Assembly: GCF_000178955.2 (NCBI RefSeq)
Contig: NC_016631.1
Location: forward strand, 2,976,001-3,040,000
Direction: 5' to 3'
DNA from: Granulicella mallensis MP5ACTX8
Lineage (GTDB): Bacteria; Acidobacteriota; Terriglobia; Terriglobales; Acidobacteriaceae
Length of the DNA stretch: 64,000 nt
The translations under genes were made by a program, and so were the position numbers. This document shows, piece after piece, positions 1 to 9,186 of the stretch; the stretch's first letter is position 1; each line of letters begins with the position of its first letter. The notes below the pieces were generated by a model. It worked only from the letters and a program-made list of their open reading frames with translations, did not search any database and was not told where the DNA came from.

Positions 1-150
1 CGATCGGGGAGATGATCTCTATTTAAACCCGAACCCAAAAACCAGGCCCCGAACTCTTCTTGACTCGGGCTATAGAGAGTTGTGCGCTCGAATACCCCTC
101 TCTTCCCTGTCCACCACAACGCACATCCACCTACAGCAAAAGGAGGCAAC

Positions 151-1650
151 ATGTCACGCACCTGCAACTTCGCTAAGCTGGTCGGTCAAAAGCACTCCAT
201 CCTTCGGTGTTCTCTCTTCCTCGCGATCGTTTTCCTAACGCCGCTCACATTACTTCACGCGCAAAGCACCTTGACCACCGGCACCCCCTACAACATCGTC
301 AATGAGAACAGCGGTTCCTGCGTGGACGACACCGCTTCGGGCACGGCGAATGGAACCGCCGTGCAGCAGTGGGCTTGCGGTGAAGGCACCAGCAGTACCC
401 AACCCAACCAACAGTGGGAGTTTCATAACGGGACCGCCAGTGGTTACTACTACGTCACCAACGTCAACGCTCCGGCCGAAGCCTGGAATGTAACCGGCAA
501 CGGAACCACCAATGGCAGCCTCATCCAGACGTGGACCTATGCTGGAAATCCTAACGAAGAATGGGAGGCCGTGTCGCTGGGCGGTGGCTACTATAAGTTC
601 GTAGGCCAAGGCAGCGGTCTCTGCCTGGACACGCCGAGCGCCTCAACCGCAAACGGTGTGCAACTGGAGATCTACACCTGCAATGGAACAGCTGCGCAGG
701 CGTTCAAACTCGTCATACCTTCGTCGGGCACGGGCACCGGCACCGGTACTGCCACGAACCTCTTCGCGCCGTTCGAATATGTGGGCGACTTGGGCGATGC
801 CAATCAAATTCCGGGCATCGTATCGGCTTCTGGAGCGAAGGCGGTCATACTGGCTTTCCTGGATCCAAGCAACAATGGCTGCAACTTGATCTGGCCTGGC
901 GCAAGTGGGCCGTTGCCCAATGACACGGTGGGCAGCACCAGCATGGGCACTGCGATTGCCAATTTGCAGGCTGCTGGTGTAACCGTCGCCCTGTCACAAG
1001 GCGGCGCAGGCGGCCAGGAGGCTGCCGCACATTGCAGCACAGCGGCGGCGACTCAGGCTGTTTATCAGTCGCTGATCACCAAGTACCATGTCAATTGGCT
1101 CGACTTTGACATCGAATACTCCGAAACTTCCGGTCAGTCGGTCAGACGTGCTCAGGCGTTGGCTGCCCTGCAGGCGGCTAATCCGGGGCTGATCATCTCC
1201 TACACGCTTCCGCTCGGTCCAGGCGGACTTGATCCCGGCACCGGTGGCGGCCTCACGGACATCACCGACGCCAAAGCAGCCGGCCTTAATCTCAATATTG
1301 TCAATGGTATGGCCATGGATTTCGGTGGAACAAACGAGAATCAGCCGCAACTATCCGAAGAGGGTGCTGCCGCGTTGAAGTCACAAATTCAATCCGCTGG
1401 GTTAACCTCGACGGTTGGACTCACCTTTTTGCCCGGAACAAGTGACGATACCCCTCCGAACTCTTTCACCCTTGCCAATGCCACCACGATGTTGAACTGG
1501 GCAGAAACGAACAAATACGTCACGCTACTGTCCTTCTGGGAGCTCAATCGCGACAACGGCGGTTGCCCCGGCTCGACGGTAGACGAGGACACTTGCAGCG
1601 GCGTAAGCCAATCCAGCTACGAATTCTCCTCGATCTTTAGGACGTTCTAG
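151..1650 (+). CDS. Secreted ricin-type lectin + GH18-like glycosidase
   Basis: 499-residue exported protein, probably a chitin- or amino-sugar-glycan-active enzyme. The ATG at 151 was chosen over an upstream in-frame start because AGGAGG lies just before it and a signal peptide follows directly, ending near the LLHAQ at about residue 38. Residues ~45-190 have the QW-rich pattern of a ricin-B/CBM13 carbohydrate-binding domain (VQQWACG, NQQWEF, EEWEA). A GT-rich linker leads to a GH18-like barrel at ~205-495. The GH18 DxxDxDxE signature appears as LDFDIE, with D318, D320 and the presumed acid/base E322. The first Asp and Gly of the strict signature are missing, so activity is likely but not certain. 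It stands alone; an insertion-sequence remnant follows at once. Confidence 0.82.
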   Translation: MSRTCNFAKLVGQKHSILRCSLFLAIVFLTPLTLLHAQSTLTTGTPYNIVNENSGSCVDDTASGTANGTAVQQWACGEGTSSTQPNQQWEFHNGTASGYYYVTNVNAPAEAWNVTGNGTTNGSLIQTWTYAGNPNEEWEAVSLGGGYYKFVGQGSGLCLDTPSASTANGVQLEIYTCNGTAAQAFKLVIPSSGTGTGTGTATNLFAPFEYVGDLGDANQIPGIVSASGAKAVILAFLDPSNNGCNLIWPGASGPLPNDTVGSTSMGTAIANLQAAGVTVALSQGGAGGQEAAAHCSTAAATQAVYQSLITKYHVNWLDFDIEYSETSGQSVRRAQALAALQAANPGLIISYTLPLGPGGLDPGTGGGLTDITDAKAAGLNLNIVNGMAMDFGGTNENQPQLSEEGAAALKSQIQSAGLTSTVGLTFLPGTSDDTPPNSFTLANATTMLNWAETNKYVTLLSFWELNRDNGGCPGSTVDEDTCSGVSQSSYEFSSIFRTF

Positions 1651-1651
1651 C

Positions 1652-1881
1652 TGTGAAGTATCAATAGGTTGTCCATTCGATCTGACTGCTAGAAGCTGGT
1701 TCTGCGTCGAATCAGTAATCTCGGAGGAGATCGAATGGACAACCACCAGAATGCCCGGCTGACGGTTCATAGTCGAGAGCAGATAGCCAAGGCTCGTGTT
1801 CTGTCGAAGCGGGTGGCGAAACGTTGCTGCCTGGTGATTAGAGAACCCTTTCGGGAATGCGCTATCATGTCCAGCAATTAG
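1652..1881 (+). mobile_element. IS481-type insertion sequence, left-end remnant
   Basis: Just after the lectin gene the DNA begins TGTGAAGTATCAATAGGTTG, which looks like the terminal repeat of IS481-family elements as I remember it. A perfect 17-bp inverted repeat follows (arms 1667-1683 and 1728-1744). The right arm carries a ribosome site (GGAGG) and an ATG at 1735. The 48-codon frame from 1735 begins MDNHQNARLTVHSREQIAKA, the typical N-terminus of IS481 transposases, then loses similarity and stops at 1881. Only the left end and about 25 transposase codons seem to survive. No right end is visible before the kinase gene at 1951. Confidence 0.6.
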
Positions 1882-1950
1882 CATTTTGAAGCCACGATTG
1901 AACTGCGTCTGAACACCCCAGGTGGCAAACAAGCTAATGTTGAGGCATCT

Positions 1951-4900
1951 ATGGGATCACAGGGCGATCGCTCCTCTGACAGGATGCACGCAAGGGCTGT
2001 TGAGAACCCGATTCTCCGGCTTCTGATATGTATTGCGGCTGTCGGCGTGCTCACGGCCGTGCTCTATACAGTTCCCCTTCATGACCGGACCTTATCCGCT
2101 GCCCTGACTTTTCTCTTTCTCGTGTGGACTGTCTCTTACTTCTGGGGCTTTCGTTACGCGCTCTTCGTCTCCTTACTGGCAGCCCTGGCGTTTAGTTGGT
2201 TGCTCCCGCCAGTCGGTGTTTTTTTTCAGCTCAGTGATTCCCGCGACATCTTTGCGCTCGCGGCATTCCTCTTCATCGGGATCACTACAAGCTATCTTTC
2301 CGACCGCGTCCGTAGAGAAGCTCTGAACGCCCGGCGGGCAGAAGCCGCTGCCCGCCGGAGTGAAGAGGGGCTTCGTGAGGTCATCGAAACGATGCCGGCG
2401 ATGGCGTGGAGTGCCCTGCCCGATGGCTCCAATGCCTTCATAAACAAGCAATGGGCGGAATATACGGGTTTATCGGCGGAGCAAACTGCAGGTTGGCTGA
2501 GCACAGTTCACCCCGAAGACGCCAGCGGACATACAGAGAAGTGGCGTCAGTCCCTGGCTACCGGCCAGCCGTTGGAGCATGAGGTGCGTTTGCGGCGGAT
2601 TGCCGATGGACAATATCGCTGGTTTTTAGTTCGTGGTATGCCCTTGCGCGATGAGCACGGCGAGGTCCTCAAATGGTACGGAATCGCCACGGATATTGAA
2701 GATCACAAGCGGGCGGATGAAGCCCTTCGGGCGAGCGAACGAGAGCTTAACCTGATCATCAACACGATCCCGGCACTGTCATGGTCGGCCCGTACAGACG
2801 GCACGGCAGATTTCTTCAACCAGCACTACCTTGACTTTGTGGGCTTGTCCGCGGAACAGGCACAGGATTGGGGCTGGACGGTTGCGGTTCATCCGGACGA
2901 CCTTGGCGGCCTGGCTGGTTCGTGGCAATCCATTATGGCTACCGGTAAGGTAGGAGAGGCCGAAGCGCGATTGCGCCGCTTCGACGGAGAGTATCGGTGG
3001 TTTCTGTTTCGGGCTAACCCCTTGCGCGATGAATCCGGCAACATCGTCAAATGGTTCGGGATAAATACTGACATCACCGCGCGGAAACGTGCCGAAGACT
3101 TACTTACCGGTGAGAAGCGGATTCTTGAGATGGTGGCCAAAGGAGACCCTCTTAATCAGATACTAGACGGCGTCTGCCGTTTCGTAGAGGAACAAGCCAG
3201 CGGTTTTCTGGCGTCGGTCTTATTAGTTGACGGCGGTCGCTTACGGCATGGCGGGGCGCCCAGCCTTCCACGGACCTATACGGATGCCATCGATGGACTT
3301 ACGTTTGGGCCATCTACAGGTTCCTGCGGGACAGCCGCATACCGCGGAGAACAGGTGATCGTGGCGGACATCGCAACCGACCCCTTATGGGAGAACTACC
3401 GCGAGGCGGCTTTGCCACACTCTCTACGCGCCTGTTGGTCCACTCCTGTCTTCTCTTCTCAAGGCAAAGTAATCGCGACGTTCGCCATGTATTATCGTGA
3501 GCCGCGCAGCCCGAGCTCCCACGACCTGGAGACCATCGAACAGATTACGCATCTGGTAGGAGTTGCGATTGAACGAAAACTGATACAGGAAGCTCTACAG
3601 CGGAGTGAATCTTATTTGGCCGAAGCGCAGAGACTGACACACACCGGAAGTTGGGCTTGGAATGTTCGTACCGGCGCTTACTTCTGGTCGCAGGAGATCT
3701 TTCGCATTTACGACTGCGATCCCAGGATGGTGCCCACCTGGGACTTTCTCATCGAGAAGACTCACCCCGAAGATCGAGCGAAGATCGAGCGGAGAGTGAA
3801 GATAGAGTCCCTGAAGAAGGAGTGGAAAGATTTCGAGTCGGATTTTCGCATCGTGCTGACAGACGGAACGATAAAGCACCTCCACGCGCTTGCACACCCA
3901 GTGGTGGATGAGTCGGGAGAAATCACCGAAGTTGTGGGCACGATCATGGACGTGACGGAGCGCAAACGTGCGGAGGAGAAACTGCGCCGCAGTGAAGAAT
4001 CTCTTCTTGAAGCCCAAAGGCTGAGCCATATGGGTAGCTGGCGACACGATGTTGCGTCCGGGGCGGTCATCGTGTCGCCTGAGATCCTCCGAATATTCGG
4101 AGTCCAACCCGATGAGGATAGTTCGAGCGCTGAATTTTGGTTTAGCAGAAATCATCCGGAGGACCAGCAGCGCATCCGGGAACTTTTTGAAAAAAGTGAA
4201 CGCCTCAAAACGGACTATGAGGGGGACTACAGGATCGTTCTCACCGATGGCACCATCAAGCACCTGCACGCAGTCGCACATCCTGTTTTGAGCCTGTCCG
4301 GCGAGCTCGTTGAAATGATCGGAACGACCATCGATGTGACGGAACGCAAGCGTGCGGAAGAGGAGCGCGAAAGGCTGCGCCAGCTGGAGACAGACCTCGC
4401 GCACATGAACCGGGTGACCATGCTTGGTGAGTTGGCCAGTTCCCTTGCCCATGAGCTCAATCAACCCATTGCCGCTGCCATCACAAGCGCCAATGCCTGC
4501 TCGCGATGGCTTGCGCACAATCCCCCGGATCTGGAAAGAGCCCGCGCCGCGGCAACAAGAATTGAACACGACGGAAGCCGTGCTGCCGAAATCATTCAAC
4601 GTCTGCGGGCGTTCTACAAGACAGGTGCTCCACCGGAGCGTGAGTTGGTTGATATGAACGAGGTCGCCGGGGAGATGCTTGCGTTGCTGCGTGACGAGGC
4701 AGACCGGCACTCCATCTCTCTACGCACGGAGCTTGCCACCCAACTGCCGCAAATCATGGCCGACCGAGTGCAACTGCAACAGGTATTGTTGAACCTGTTA
4801 TTGAATGGCATGGAGGCCATGACGGGCAGGCCCGCCGGCAGGCTTATGATCCGATCGCAGAGTACTGAAGACGGGCTTTTGCTGATCTCCGTTAGCGATA

Positions 4901-5097
4901 CCGGCGTTGGACTTCCCTGCGAAAAGCTGGACCAGCTTTTCAGGGCTTTCTATACGACGAAGCCTCAAGGCACTGGCATGGGCCTGGCGATTAGTCGTTC
5001 CATCATTGAAGCACACGGTGGCCGCCTGTGGGCCACCGCCAATGCGGAGCGTGGTGCGACCTTTCATTTCACCTTGCCCGCGGAGCTGCAGCCATGA
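1951..5097 (+). CDS. Membrane multi-PAS/GAF sensor histidine kinase (FixL-like)
   Basis: 1048-residue sensor kinase. Residues ~20-125 hold four hydrophobic segments like the KdpD/DUF4118 membrane module, then a short coiled coil (~120-140). Two PAS/PAC repeats (~140-255, ~260-380; each with HPED/HPDD and a WYGI/WFGI strand), a GAF domain (~390-545) and two more PAS/PAC repeats (~550-680, ~685-805) follow. The transmitter has the phospho-acceptor H834 in SLAHELNQP, the N box NLLLNGMEA, DTGVGL, and a G2 box GTGMGLAIS. This H box is typical of the FixL/DctB kinase group. The ATG of the next gene overlaps its TGA, so kinase and regulator are translationally coupled. No haem-PAS histidine is obvious, so the stimulus is unknown. 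Confidence 0.88.
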   Translation: MGSQGDRSSDRMHARAVENPILRLLICIAAVGVLTAVLYTVPLHDRTLSAALTFLFLVWTVSYFWGFRYALFVSLLAALAFSWLLPPVGVFFQLSDSRDIFALAAFLFIGITTSYLSDRVRREALNARRAEAAARRSEEGLREVIETMPAMAWSALPDGSNAFINKQWAEYTGLSAEQTAGWLSTVHPEDASGHTEKWRQSLATGQPLEHEVRLRRIADGQYRWFLVRGMPLRDEHGEVLKWYGIATDIEDHKRADEALRASERELNLIINTIPALSWSARTDGTADFFNQHYLDFVGLSAEQAQDWGWTVAVHPDDLGGLAGSWQSIMATGKVGEAEARLRRFDGEYRWFLFRANPLRDESGNIVKWFGINTDITARKRAEDLLTGEKRILEMVAKGDPLNQILDGVCRFVEEQASGFLASVLLVDGGRLRHGGAPSLPRTYTDAIDGLTFGPSTGSCGTAAYRGEQVIVADIATDPLWENYREAALPHSLRACWSTPVFSSQGKVIATFAMYYREPRSPSSHDLETIEQITHLVGVAIERKLIQEALQRSESYLAEAQRLTHTGSWAWNVRTGAYFWSQEIFRIYDCDPRMVPTWDFLIEKTHPEDRAKIERRVKIESLKKEWKDFESDFRIVLTDGTIKHLHALAHPVVDESGEITEVVGTIMDVTERKRAEEKLRRSEESLLEAQRLSHMGSWRHDVASGAVIVSPEILRIFGVQPDEDSSSAEFWFSRNHPEDQQRIRELFEKSERLKTDYEGDYRIVLTDGTIKHLHAVAHPVLSLSGELVEMIGTTIDVTERKRAEEERERLRQLETDLAHMNRVTMLGELASSLAHELNQPIAAAITSANACSRWLAHNPPDLERARAAATRIEHDGSRAAEIIQRLRAFYKTGAPPERELVDMNEVAGEMLALLRDEADRHSISLRTELATQLPQIMADRVQLQQVLLNLLLNGMEAMTGRPAGRLMIRSQSTEDGLLLISVSDTGVGLPCEKLDQLFRAFYTTKPQGTGMGLAISRSIIEAHGGRLWATANAERGATFHFTLPAELQP

Positions 5098-5720
5098 GCG
5101 TTGGGGAGGTACCCACCGTATTCATCGTCGATGATGATGCCGGCATGCGTGAGTCGATTCACGATTTGGTGGAGTCGGTGAGCCTGCACGCAGAGTCCTT
5201 CTCTACGGCTCAAGGGTTCTTGTCGGGCGAGCGGCGAGACGGTCCCAGCTGCCTGGTCCTGGACGTAAGACTTCCCGACACCAGCGGTTTGGATCTTCAG
5301 CAGGAATTGAGCAGGGCAGGAATTAAAATTCCCATCATCTTCATCACCGGCTACGCAGACATTCCGATGACCGTGAAAGCTATGAAGCTTGGTGCCGTCG
5401 AGTTTCTCACGAAGCCCTTCCGGGAGCAGGACCTGCTCGATGTGATTCATCGCGCACTCAGGCGCGACCGGGGGGTCCGCGAAAAGCAAAAGCAATTAGC
5501 GGAACTGCAGAAGCGCTATAGCACGCTGAGTGCCCGCGAGGATGAGGTCATGAATCTGGTCGTCGCCGGCTTGCTCAACAAGCAGATTGCAGCGGAACTT
5601 GGGGCCAGCGAAACTACAGTAAAAATCCACCGTGGGCGCGTAATGCAAAAGATGCAAGCCAAGTCTTTGCCCGACCTGGTCAGAATGGCGGACAGGCTCA
5701 AGATTTCACCTCACCGCTGA
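5094..5720 (+). CDS. FixJ-family response regulator (REC + LuxR HTH)
   Basis: 208-residue DNA-binding partner of the kinase just upstream; its ATG at 5094 overlaps the kinase stop (ATGA). The receiver (residues ~7-120) has acidic DDD at 13-15, phospho-acceptor D57 in LVLDVRLP, switch T85 and K107 in LTKPF. After a short coiled linker, residues ~140-205 form a LuxR/GerE helix-turn-helix (LSAREDEVM, LLNKQIAAELGASETTVKIH). Phosphotransfer from H834 of the kinase to D57, then transcription control, is the expected route. Target genes cannot be read from the sequence. Confidence 0.92.
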   Translation: MSVGEVPTVFIVDDDAGMRESIHDLVESVSLHAESFSTAQGFLSGERRDGPSCLVLDVRLPDTSGLDLQQELSRAGIKIPIIFITGYADIPMTVKAMKLGAVEFLTKPFREQDLLDVIHRALRRDRGVREKQKQLAELQKRYSTLSAREDEVMNLVVAGLLNKQIAAELGASETTVKIHRGRVMQKMQAKSLPDLVRMADRLKISPHR

Positions 5721-5846
5721 TACCCATCACTCCCGTTGTGGCATTCCAAACTCAATCTATAGCCAAAGGCATGCCTTGACCAAAGTCTTATTACGTCGTC
5801 CGAAGGTCTGATTGTTTTCTGTCCATTGTCGCGTTACGGTGGTGAA

Positions 5847-6224
5847 ATGGCGAGCAATCAGAGCACTAAGTTCGTTGCAATTGTAGATGACGATGAATCA
5901 GTCCTAAGCGCGCTCCAGGACCTGATGGAAGCGGATGGGCTTCCGGCTCTTTGTTTTGGGTCAGCGGAAGAATTCCTCGAATCCGGCCTGCAGCATGAAG
6001 CCGCGTGTCTGGTCGTTGATATCAGAATGCCGGGAATGTCCGGCCTGGAACTGCAGGCAAAGCTTAAGGCTGCTCAATCTGACACTCCGGTCATTTTCAT
6101 CACCGCGCACGGAGATGCGAGAGTGCGGATGCAAGCCATGAGGGAAGGAGCAGCCGAGTTCCTGGTGAAGCCGTTCGACGATCAGGTCCTACTCAACAGA
6201 GTTCGAGCCGCGCTCGATATGTGA
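5847..6224 (+). CDS. Single-domain response regulator (receiver only)
   Basis: 125 residues, receiver domain only, no output domain. DDD at 14-16, phospho-acceptor D58 in LVVDIRMP, a conserved Thr in FITAHGD and K in LVKPFDD are all present. The ATG at 5847 follows a GGTGGTGAA stretch and gives a standard receiver N-terminus; an in-frame TTG at 5826 is the alternative. The receiver is closest to FixJ-type receivers (FLVKPFDDQVLL). It probably acts as a phosphate sink or protein-interaction switch beside the FixL/FixJ-like pair 126 bp upstream, or with the soluble kinase downstream. Confidence 0.88.
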   Translation: MASNQSTKFVAIVDDDESVLSALQDLMEADGLPALCFGSAEEFLESGLQHEAACLVVDIRMPGMSGLELQAKLKAAQSDTPVIFITAHGDARVRMQAMREGAAEFLVKPFDDQVLLNRVRAALDM

Positions 6225-6612
6225 GCAACCGGCAGTAAGGTGGCTCTTGGTCCGTCCCCTAAGGTCTGTGGATATACCAAAGGGTTATACGAATGCCATC
6301 CGAATGGGGCTTTCGTCTCTGCGGGAGCTAATGGAAACTTATCTTCACTTCGCCGTTCTATCAGGTTCGTCGAGCAATCTGCGGGGCGATGGAATCAAGA
6401 TCGTGCATTGCTCGCCTGCATAGGATAGCGGGTAACAAAGGAACGAAATTGCAATAAGCTGTCGATATCGAAATCAATGCCGTAGTTTTTGCCGTGTAGA
6501 GCTTGTATTCAGGCGAATCAAGAGCAAAAAGAGCGCCTTCTGCTAAATTTTCGTAGACCGGTAGTCCAGCGGTTGGACGCATGTCTGCGTAACAAACCAA
6601 AGGAGTCGATCT
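6225..6612. other. Intergenic region, no gene supported
   Basis: 388 bp between the receiver and the soluble kinase. Short open frames exist on both strands but lack ribosome sites and recognisable proteins. The 3' edge carries AAAGGAGTCGATCT, the ribosome site of the kinase at 6613. No hairpin or operator stood out. Confidence 0.5.
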
Positions 6613-7437
6613 ATGGGGCAGCTCATGTCAGTCGACGACGACACCAGCCTCGACACAAAGAGCGCTCTCGCCTCTACGGGAGTATTGCAGAGAAGCGATA
6701 TGCCACTTCATCAAAGCCGTCTCGATGTGGGACGCGGTGAGTCGTTGGCAACGTTGATAGCGTCCTTGCTGTCACACGATATTCGACATCATCTAGCAGC
6801 TGTCTATTGCAATGCTGAATTCATGAGTGCCCCGGCAACCCTGACATCTGACCGTAAACAGCTTTTTGAAGAAGTAAAACAGGCCATCGAAGATATAACG
6901 AAAACCCTCGATTTTATACTTCACCATGCTAAAAGCGAGCTCCCTTCGCAGGTTGGCGTTGAGTCGTTCAACGATCTCATGGAGCGAACCGTGGCCGCCA
7001 TTCGGCCCCATCCGCATGCGACAGGAGTACGGGTCACCATTGAAGAGTCTCCGTCGATCTCCGCCCTCTTCAATAAAACCATCGTCGGCAGTGCCGTCTA
7101 CAATCTTCTGCTCAATGCCTGTTTTGCGGCGCAACGGACAAGTGCGTCGGGGAAAGTTGAGATCTCACTTCACGAGGATCAGTCATTCGTTTGTGTTCGT
7201 GTGAAAGACAATGGTCCGGGAGTTCCTGCCGCCGTGCGGCAAAGCATGTCTCAACCATTTGTGACATCGGGCAAACAGGACGGGATCGGCCTCGGCATCA
7301 CGATCGCACATTATGTAGCACGTGAGTACTGTGGCAGCCTGCAGATTGAATGCAGTTGTCCCGGTTGCACAATATTTGCTTTGAGACTTGCAAAACCATC
7401 GATTAACTATATCCGGCACAGTCATAGCCTTAAGTAG
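6613..7437 (+). CDS. Soluble sensor histidine kinase
   Basis: 274 residues with no membrane segment or PAS domain. The ATG at 6613 has a good ribosome site (AAAGGAG). The H box is SHDIRHHL (presumed acceptor H55). A helical dimerisation region is followed by a GHKL ATPase with N box NLLLNACFAA, G1 DNGPGVP and G2 GIGLGITIA. About 40 poorly conserved residues precede the H box. Without a sensor domain it may read cytoplasmic signals through partners. It is followed by the omega-like and sigma-like genes, which suggests a link to transcription control; that is inference. Confidence 0.8.
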   Translation: MGQLMSVDDDTSLDTKSALASTGVLQRSDMPLHQSRLDVGRGESLATLIASLLSHDIRHHLAAVYCNAEFMSAPATLTSDRKQLFEEVKQAIEDITKTLDFILHHAKSELPSQVGVESFNDLMERTVAAIRPHPHATGVRVTIEESPSISALFNKTIVGSAVYNLLLNACFAAQRTSASGKVEISLHEDQSFVCVRVKDNGPGVPAAVRQSMSQPFVTSGKQDGIGLGITIAHYVAREYCGSLQIECSCPGCTIFALRLAKPSINYIRHSHSLK

Positions 7438-7559
7438 ATGTCTGCTGGATGTCCGTTATGGCGATGACGAAGGATGAAAAACGTTGGGACGCCCACTACT
7501 GATGAGCAAGGGTGATCGAAAGCAGAGAGCCTATTTCAATCTTGTCAGGAGAAATGCAG

Positions 7560-7772
7560 ATGCGTTCTGAGTTGGTCTTCAAAGCACTTGTCAATGAATC
7601 GAACCGTTATCAGCTGTGCCGGCTGATCGCAAAGGGAACCCGCAAGCTGCATCGTCCAAATACCCGGTTGCAAGAGACTGCCAACGATGTGTTCGAGCGC
7701 TTCAGTGTGCCCGGTTCGAAGGTTGTGGCCGCGAGATTTGCGCAGCCCGAACAAGAACGCCGTGCCGCATAA
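7560..7772 (+). CDS. RNA polymerase omega (RpoZ)-like small protein
   Basis: 70 residues starting MRSELVFKALV, with NRYQLCRLIAKGTRKLH and RPNTRLQETANDVF. This matches my memory of the acidobacterial omega subunit (NRY/FxLCxLAxKATRKLHxPNTRxQ). The ATG at 7560 sits 8 nt after AGGAG and gives the family N-terminus; earlier in-frame starts at 7512 and 7554 are less likely. Omega normally sits near gmk/coaBC as a housekeeping gene; here it lies between a histidine kinase and a sigma-like gene. Several family positions are changed (IAKGT for LASKAT, FERF for LVRF), so a diverged paralogue is likely. A search is needed to confirm the family. Confidence 0.55.
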   Translation: MRSELVFKALVNESNRYQLCRLIAKGTRKLHRPNTRLQETANDVFERFSVPGSKVVAARFAQPEQERRAA

Positions 7773-7822
7773 GCGAAGGGCGTAGTCTATTGCGGCCGCG
7801 AAATGCCGCCAGGAGGACGATG

Positions 7823-8338
7823 ATGTCAATTCGATTCGATGTATCGCTCAGGTCGTCATCCAAAACGGCGCCGCAGGAGGCTGTATGGAAAAATCCTGCG
7901 TGGTATCTGCTTTTTCTCGAACATCTGGACGAATTTGCGACCTTGGCTTGGTACCTGGTGGCCGACCACCAACTCGTGGAAGAGACGATTCAGCGTACGC
8001 TGGCTCAGCTCGAGATGACTCCTTTCGAGGCGTCGATGCCTCTGCTTGCCTATAAGCAGGCCAAGACTGAGCTGATTACACAGGCGATTGCGGGATTGAG
8101 TCTGGGGCGCAAGGAGAGTGAAGAAGATGCAGCGTATCTGCCAAGTTCTCTCGGGGATCTGCCGGATATGCCGCGACTCGCTTTCATGCTCAAGCTCGTT
8201 TTGCGCTCTTCGGAGATCGAGGTCGCAAGGTTTCTGGATGTCCCTCCATCCAGGGTGCGCGAACTGGTGCAGGTTGCGATCGATCGGTTGAGTTTGAGGA
8301 TGCCCTATTCTTTATTGACCGGTTGCTATGACGCATAG
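7823..8338 (+). CDS. Sigma-70-like (reduced ECF type) protein
   Basis: 171 residues. The second of two adjacent ATGs (7823) was chosen because AGGAGG ends 6 nt before it. Residues ~25-70 (LDEFATLAWYLVADHQLVEETIQRTLAQL) have the helix pattern of sigma region 2, where bacterial sigma factors usually show DAED/EEVVQET. Residues ~120-160 (SEIEVARFLDVPPSRVRELVQVAIDRL) look like the region 4 helix-turn-helix. The promoter-melting aromatic set of region 2.3 is not clear. Either a degenerate ECF sigma factor or a sigma-derived regulator. The neighbouring omega-like gene suggests both act on RNA polymerase. Confidence 0.45.
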   Translation: MSIRFDVSLRSSSKTAPQEAVWKNPAWYLLFLEHLDEFATLAWYLVADHQLVEETIQRTLAQLEMTPFEASMPLLAYKQAKTELITQAIAGLSLGRKESEEDAAYLPSSLGDLPDMPRLAFMLKLVLRSSEIEVARFLDVPPSRVRELVQVAIDRLSLRMPYSLLTGCYDA

Positions 8339-8365
8339 CTTTAAATAAAAAGGGCTTCGGCAGCT

Positions 8366-9010
8366 TTAGGCATTGCTGAGTGGATTGCCAGAGCTGTCGG
8401 TGTTCCATGACTCGGTCTGGAAGGCGATGAAGATGGCGGTCCAGGTTCCAGTAGACGGTAGATAGATGAAAATAGCGCCATCCTGCCAGATGCCATTGTC
8501 CTTGCCAAAGGTGCTGATGGGGTTGCCCTGGTTCATGTGGATGTCGTGGATCCCGTCCACCTTGCCGCTATCGGCATAGGCGCTGCCAAAGGCAAAGATC
8601 GTTCCCTTTTCGGCGACGGTTTGGTTGAGCAATGTATCGACGGCGTTCTCAAGCGGAGTGGCGTGATCGCCGATTCTTTTGCTCTCAGGCAGAAGGATCA
8701 TCTGAGCGAGGGTGATCATCGGCTTGCCGCCCACCTCTTCACGTACGAAATCCAGTGCAAGGCCGCCCGGAGTACTAGGCAGTGAGTGCATGCCGGATTT
8801 GAGGGCAAGGAGTCCTGCTGGATCGGGCGGTTGGAAGCCCTCGACGATGGCATAGAGTACCTCAGAGCCATCGGTAGACTCGATATTGACGGCGACGGTA
8901 AAGGGGCCGCCGGTGGCCTGCATGGTGATCTGGTAGTGGGTGCTCGTACCCGTGACAACTTTGCCTGCTGTTGGCAGGCCCTGCAGAACGCTGTAATTGG
9001 TAATTGGCAT
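8366..9010 (-). CDS. DUF2278 (YukJ-like) family protein
   Basis: 214-residue protein without a signal peptide, matching the DUF2278/YukJ pattern: N-terminal PITNYSVLQGLPTAGK, mid-region VNIESTDGSEVLYAIVEGF, and a late block IHDIHMNQGNP followed by NGIWQDGAIFIYLP. The start at 9010 was chosen for the AGAGGAAAG before it; an upstream in-frame start would add 15 residues with no family match. Biochemical role unknown. It stands convergent with the sigma-like gene, stops only 27 bp apart. Confidence 0.75.
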   Translation of the reverse strand: MPITNYSVLQGLPTAGKVVTGTSTHYQITMQATGGPFTVAVNIESTDGSEVLYAIVEGFQPPDPAGLLALKSGMHSLPSTPGGLALDFVREEVGGKPMITLAQMILLPESKRIGDHATPLENAVDTLLNQTVAEKGTIFAFGSAYADSGKVDGIHDIHMNQGNPISTFGKDNGIWQDGAIFIYLPSTGTWTAIFIAFQTESWNTDSSGNPLSNA

Positions 9011-9186
9011 AGATCTTTCCTCTATGCGTTGATGATAGGTCTTCTCGTTGAACACAGGGTTTCATGCAAAGTCACTTTTTGAGAAAGTTCGCAAGAACAC
9101 AACCCCGACTTTTCGCGCAAGTCGACGGTTCACGCTGGATGGCGTGCTTCCCGTAACGCATACGAGCCGCACGCCTTTTCCAGGAC

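Noticed and set aside
1525..1932. 135-codon minus-strand open frame after the lectin gene
   Set aside because: It overlaps the GH18 end and the insertion-sequence remnant, has no ribosome site and no recognisable protein.
3595..4710. 371-codon minus-strand open frame inside the sensor kinase
   Set aside because: It is a shadow of the PAS/kinase coding sequence, which has full domain motifs in the plus frame.
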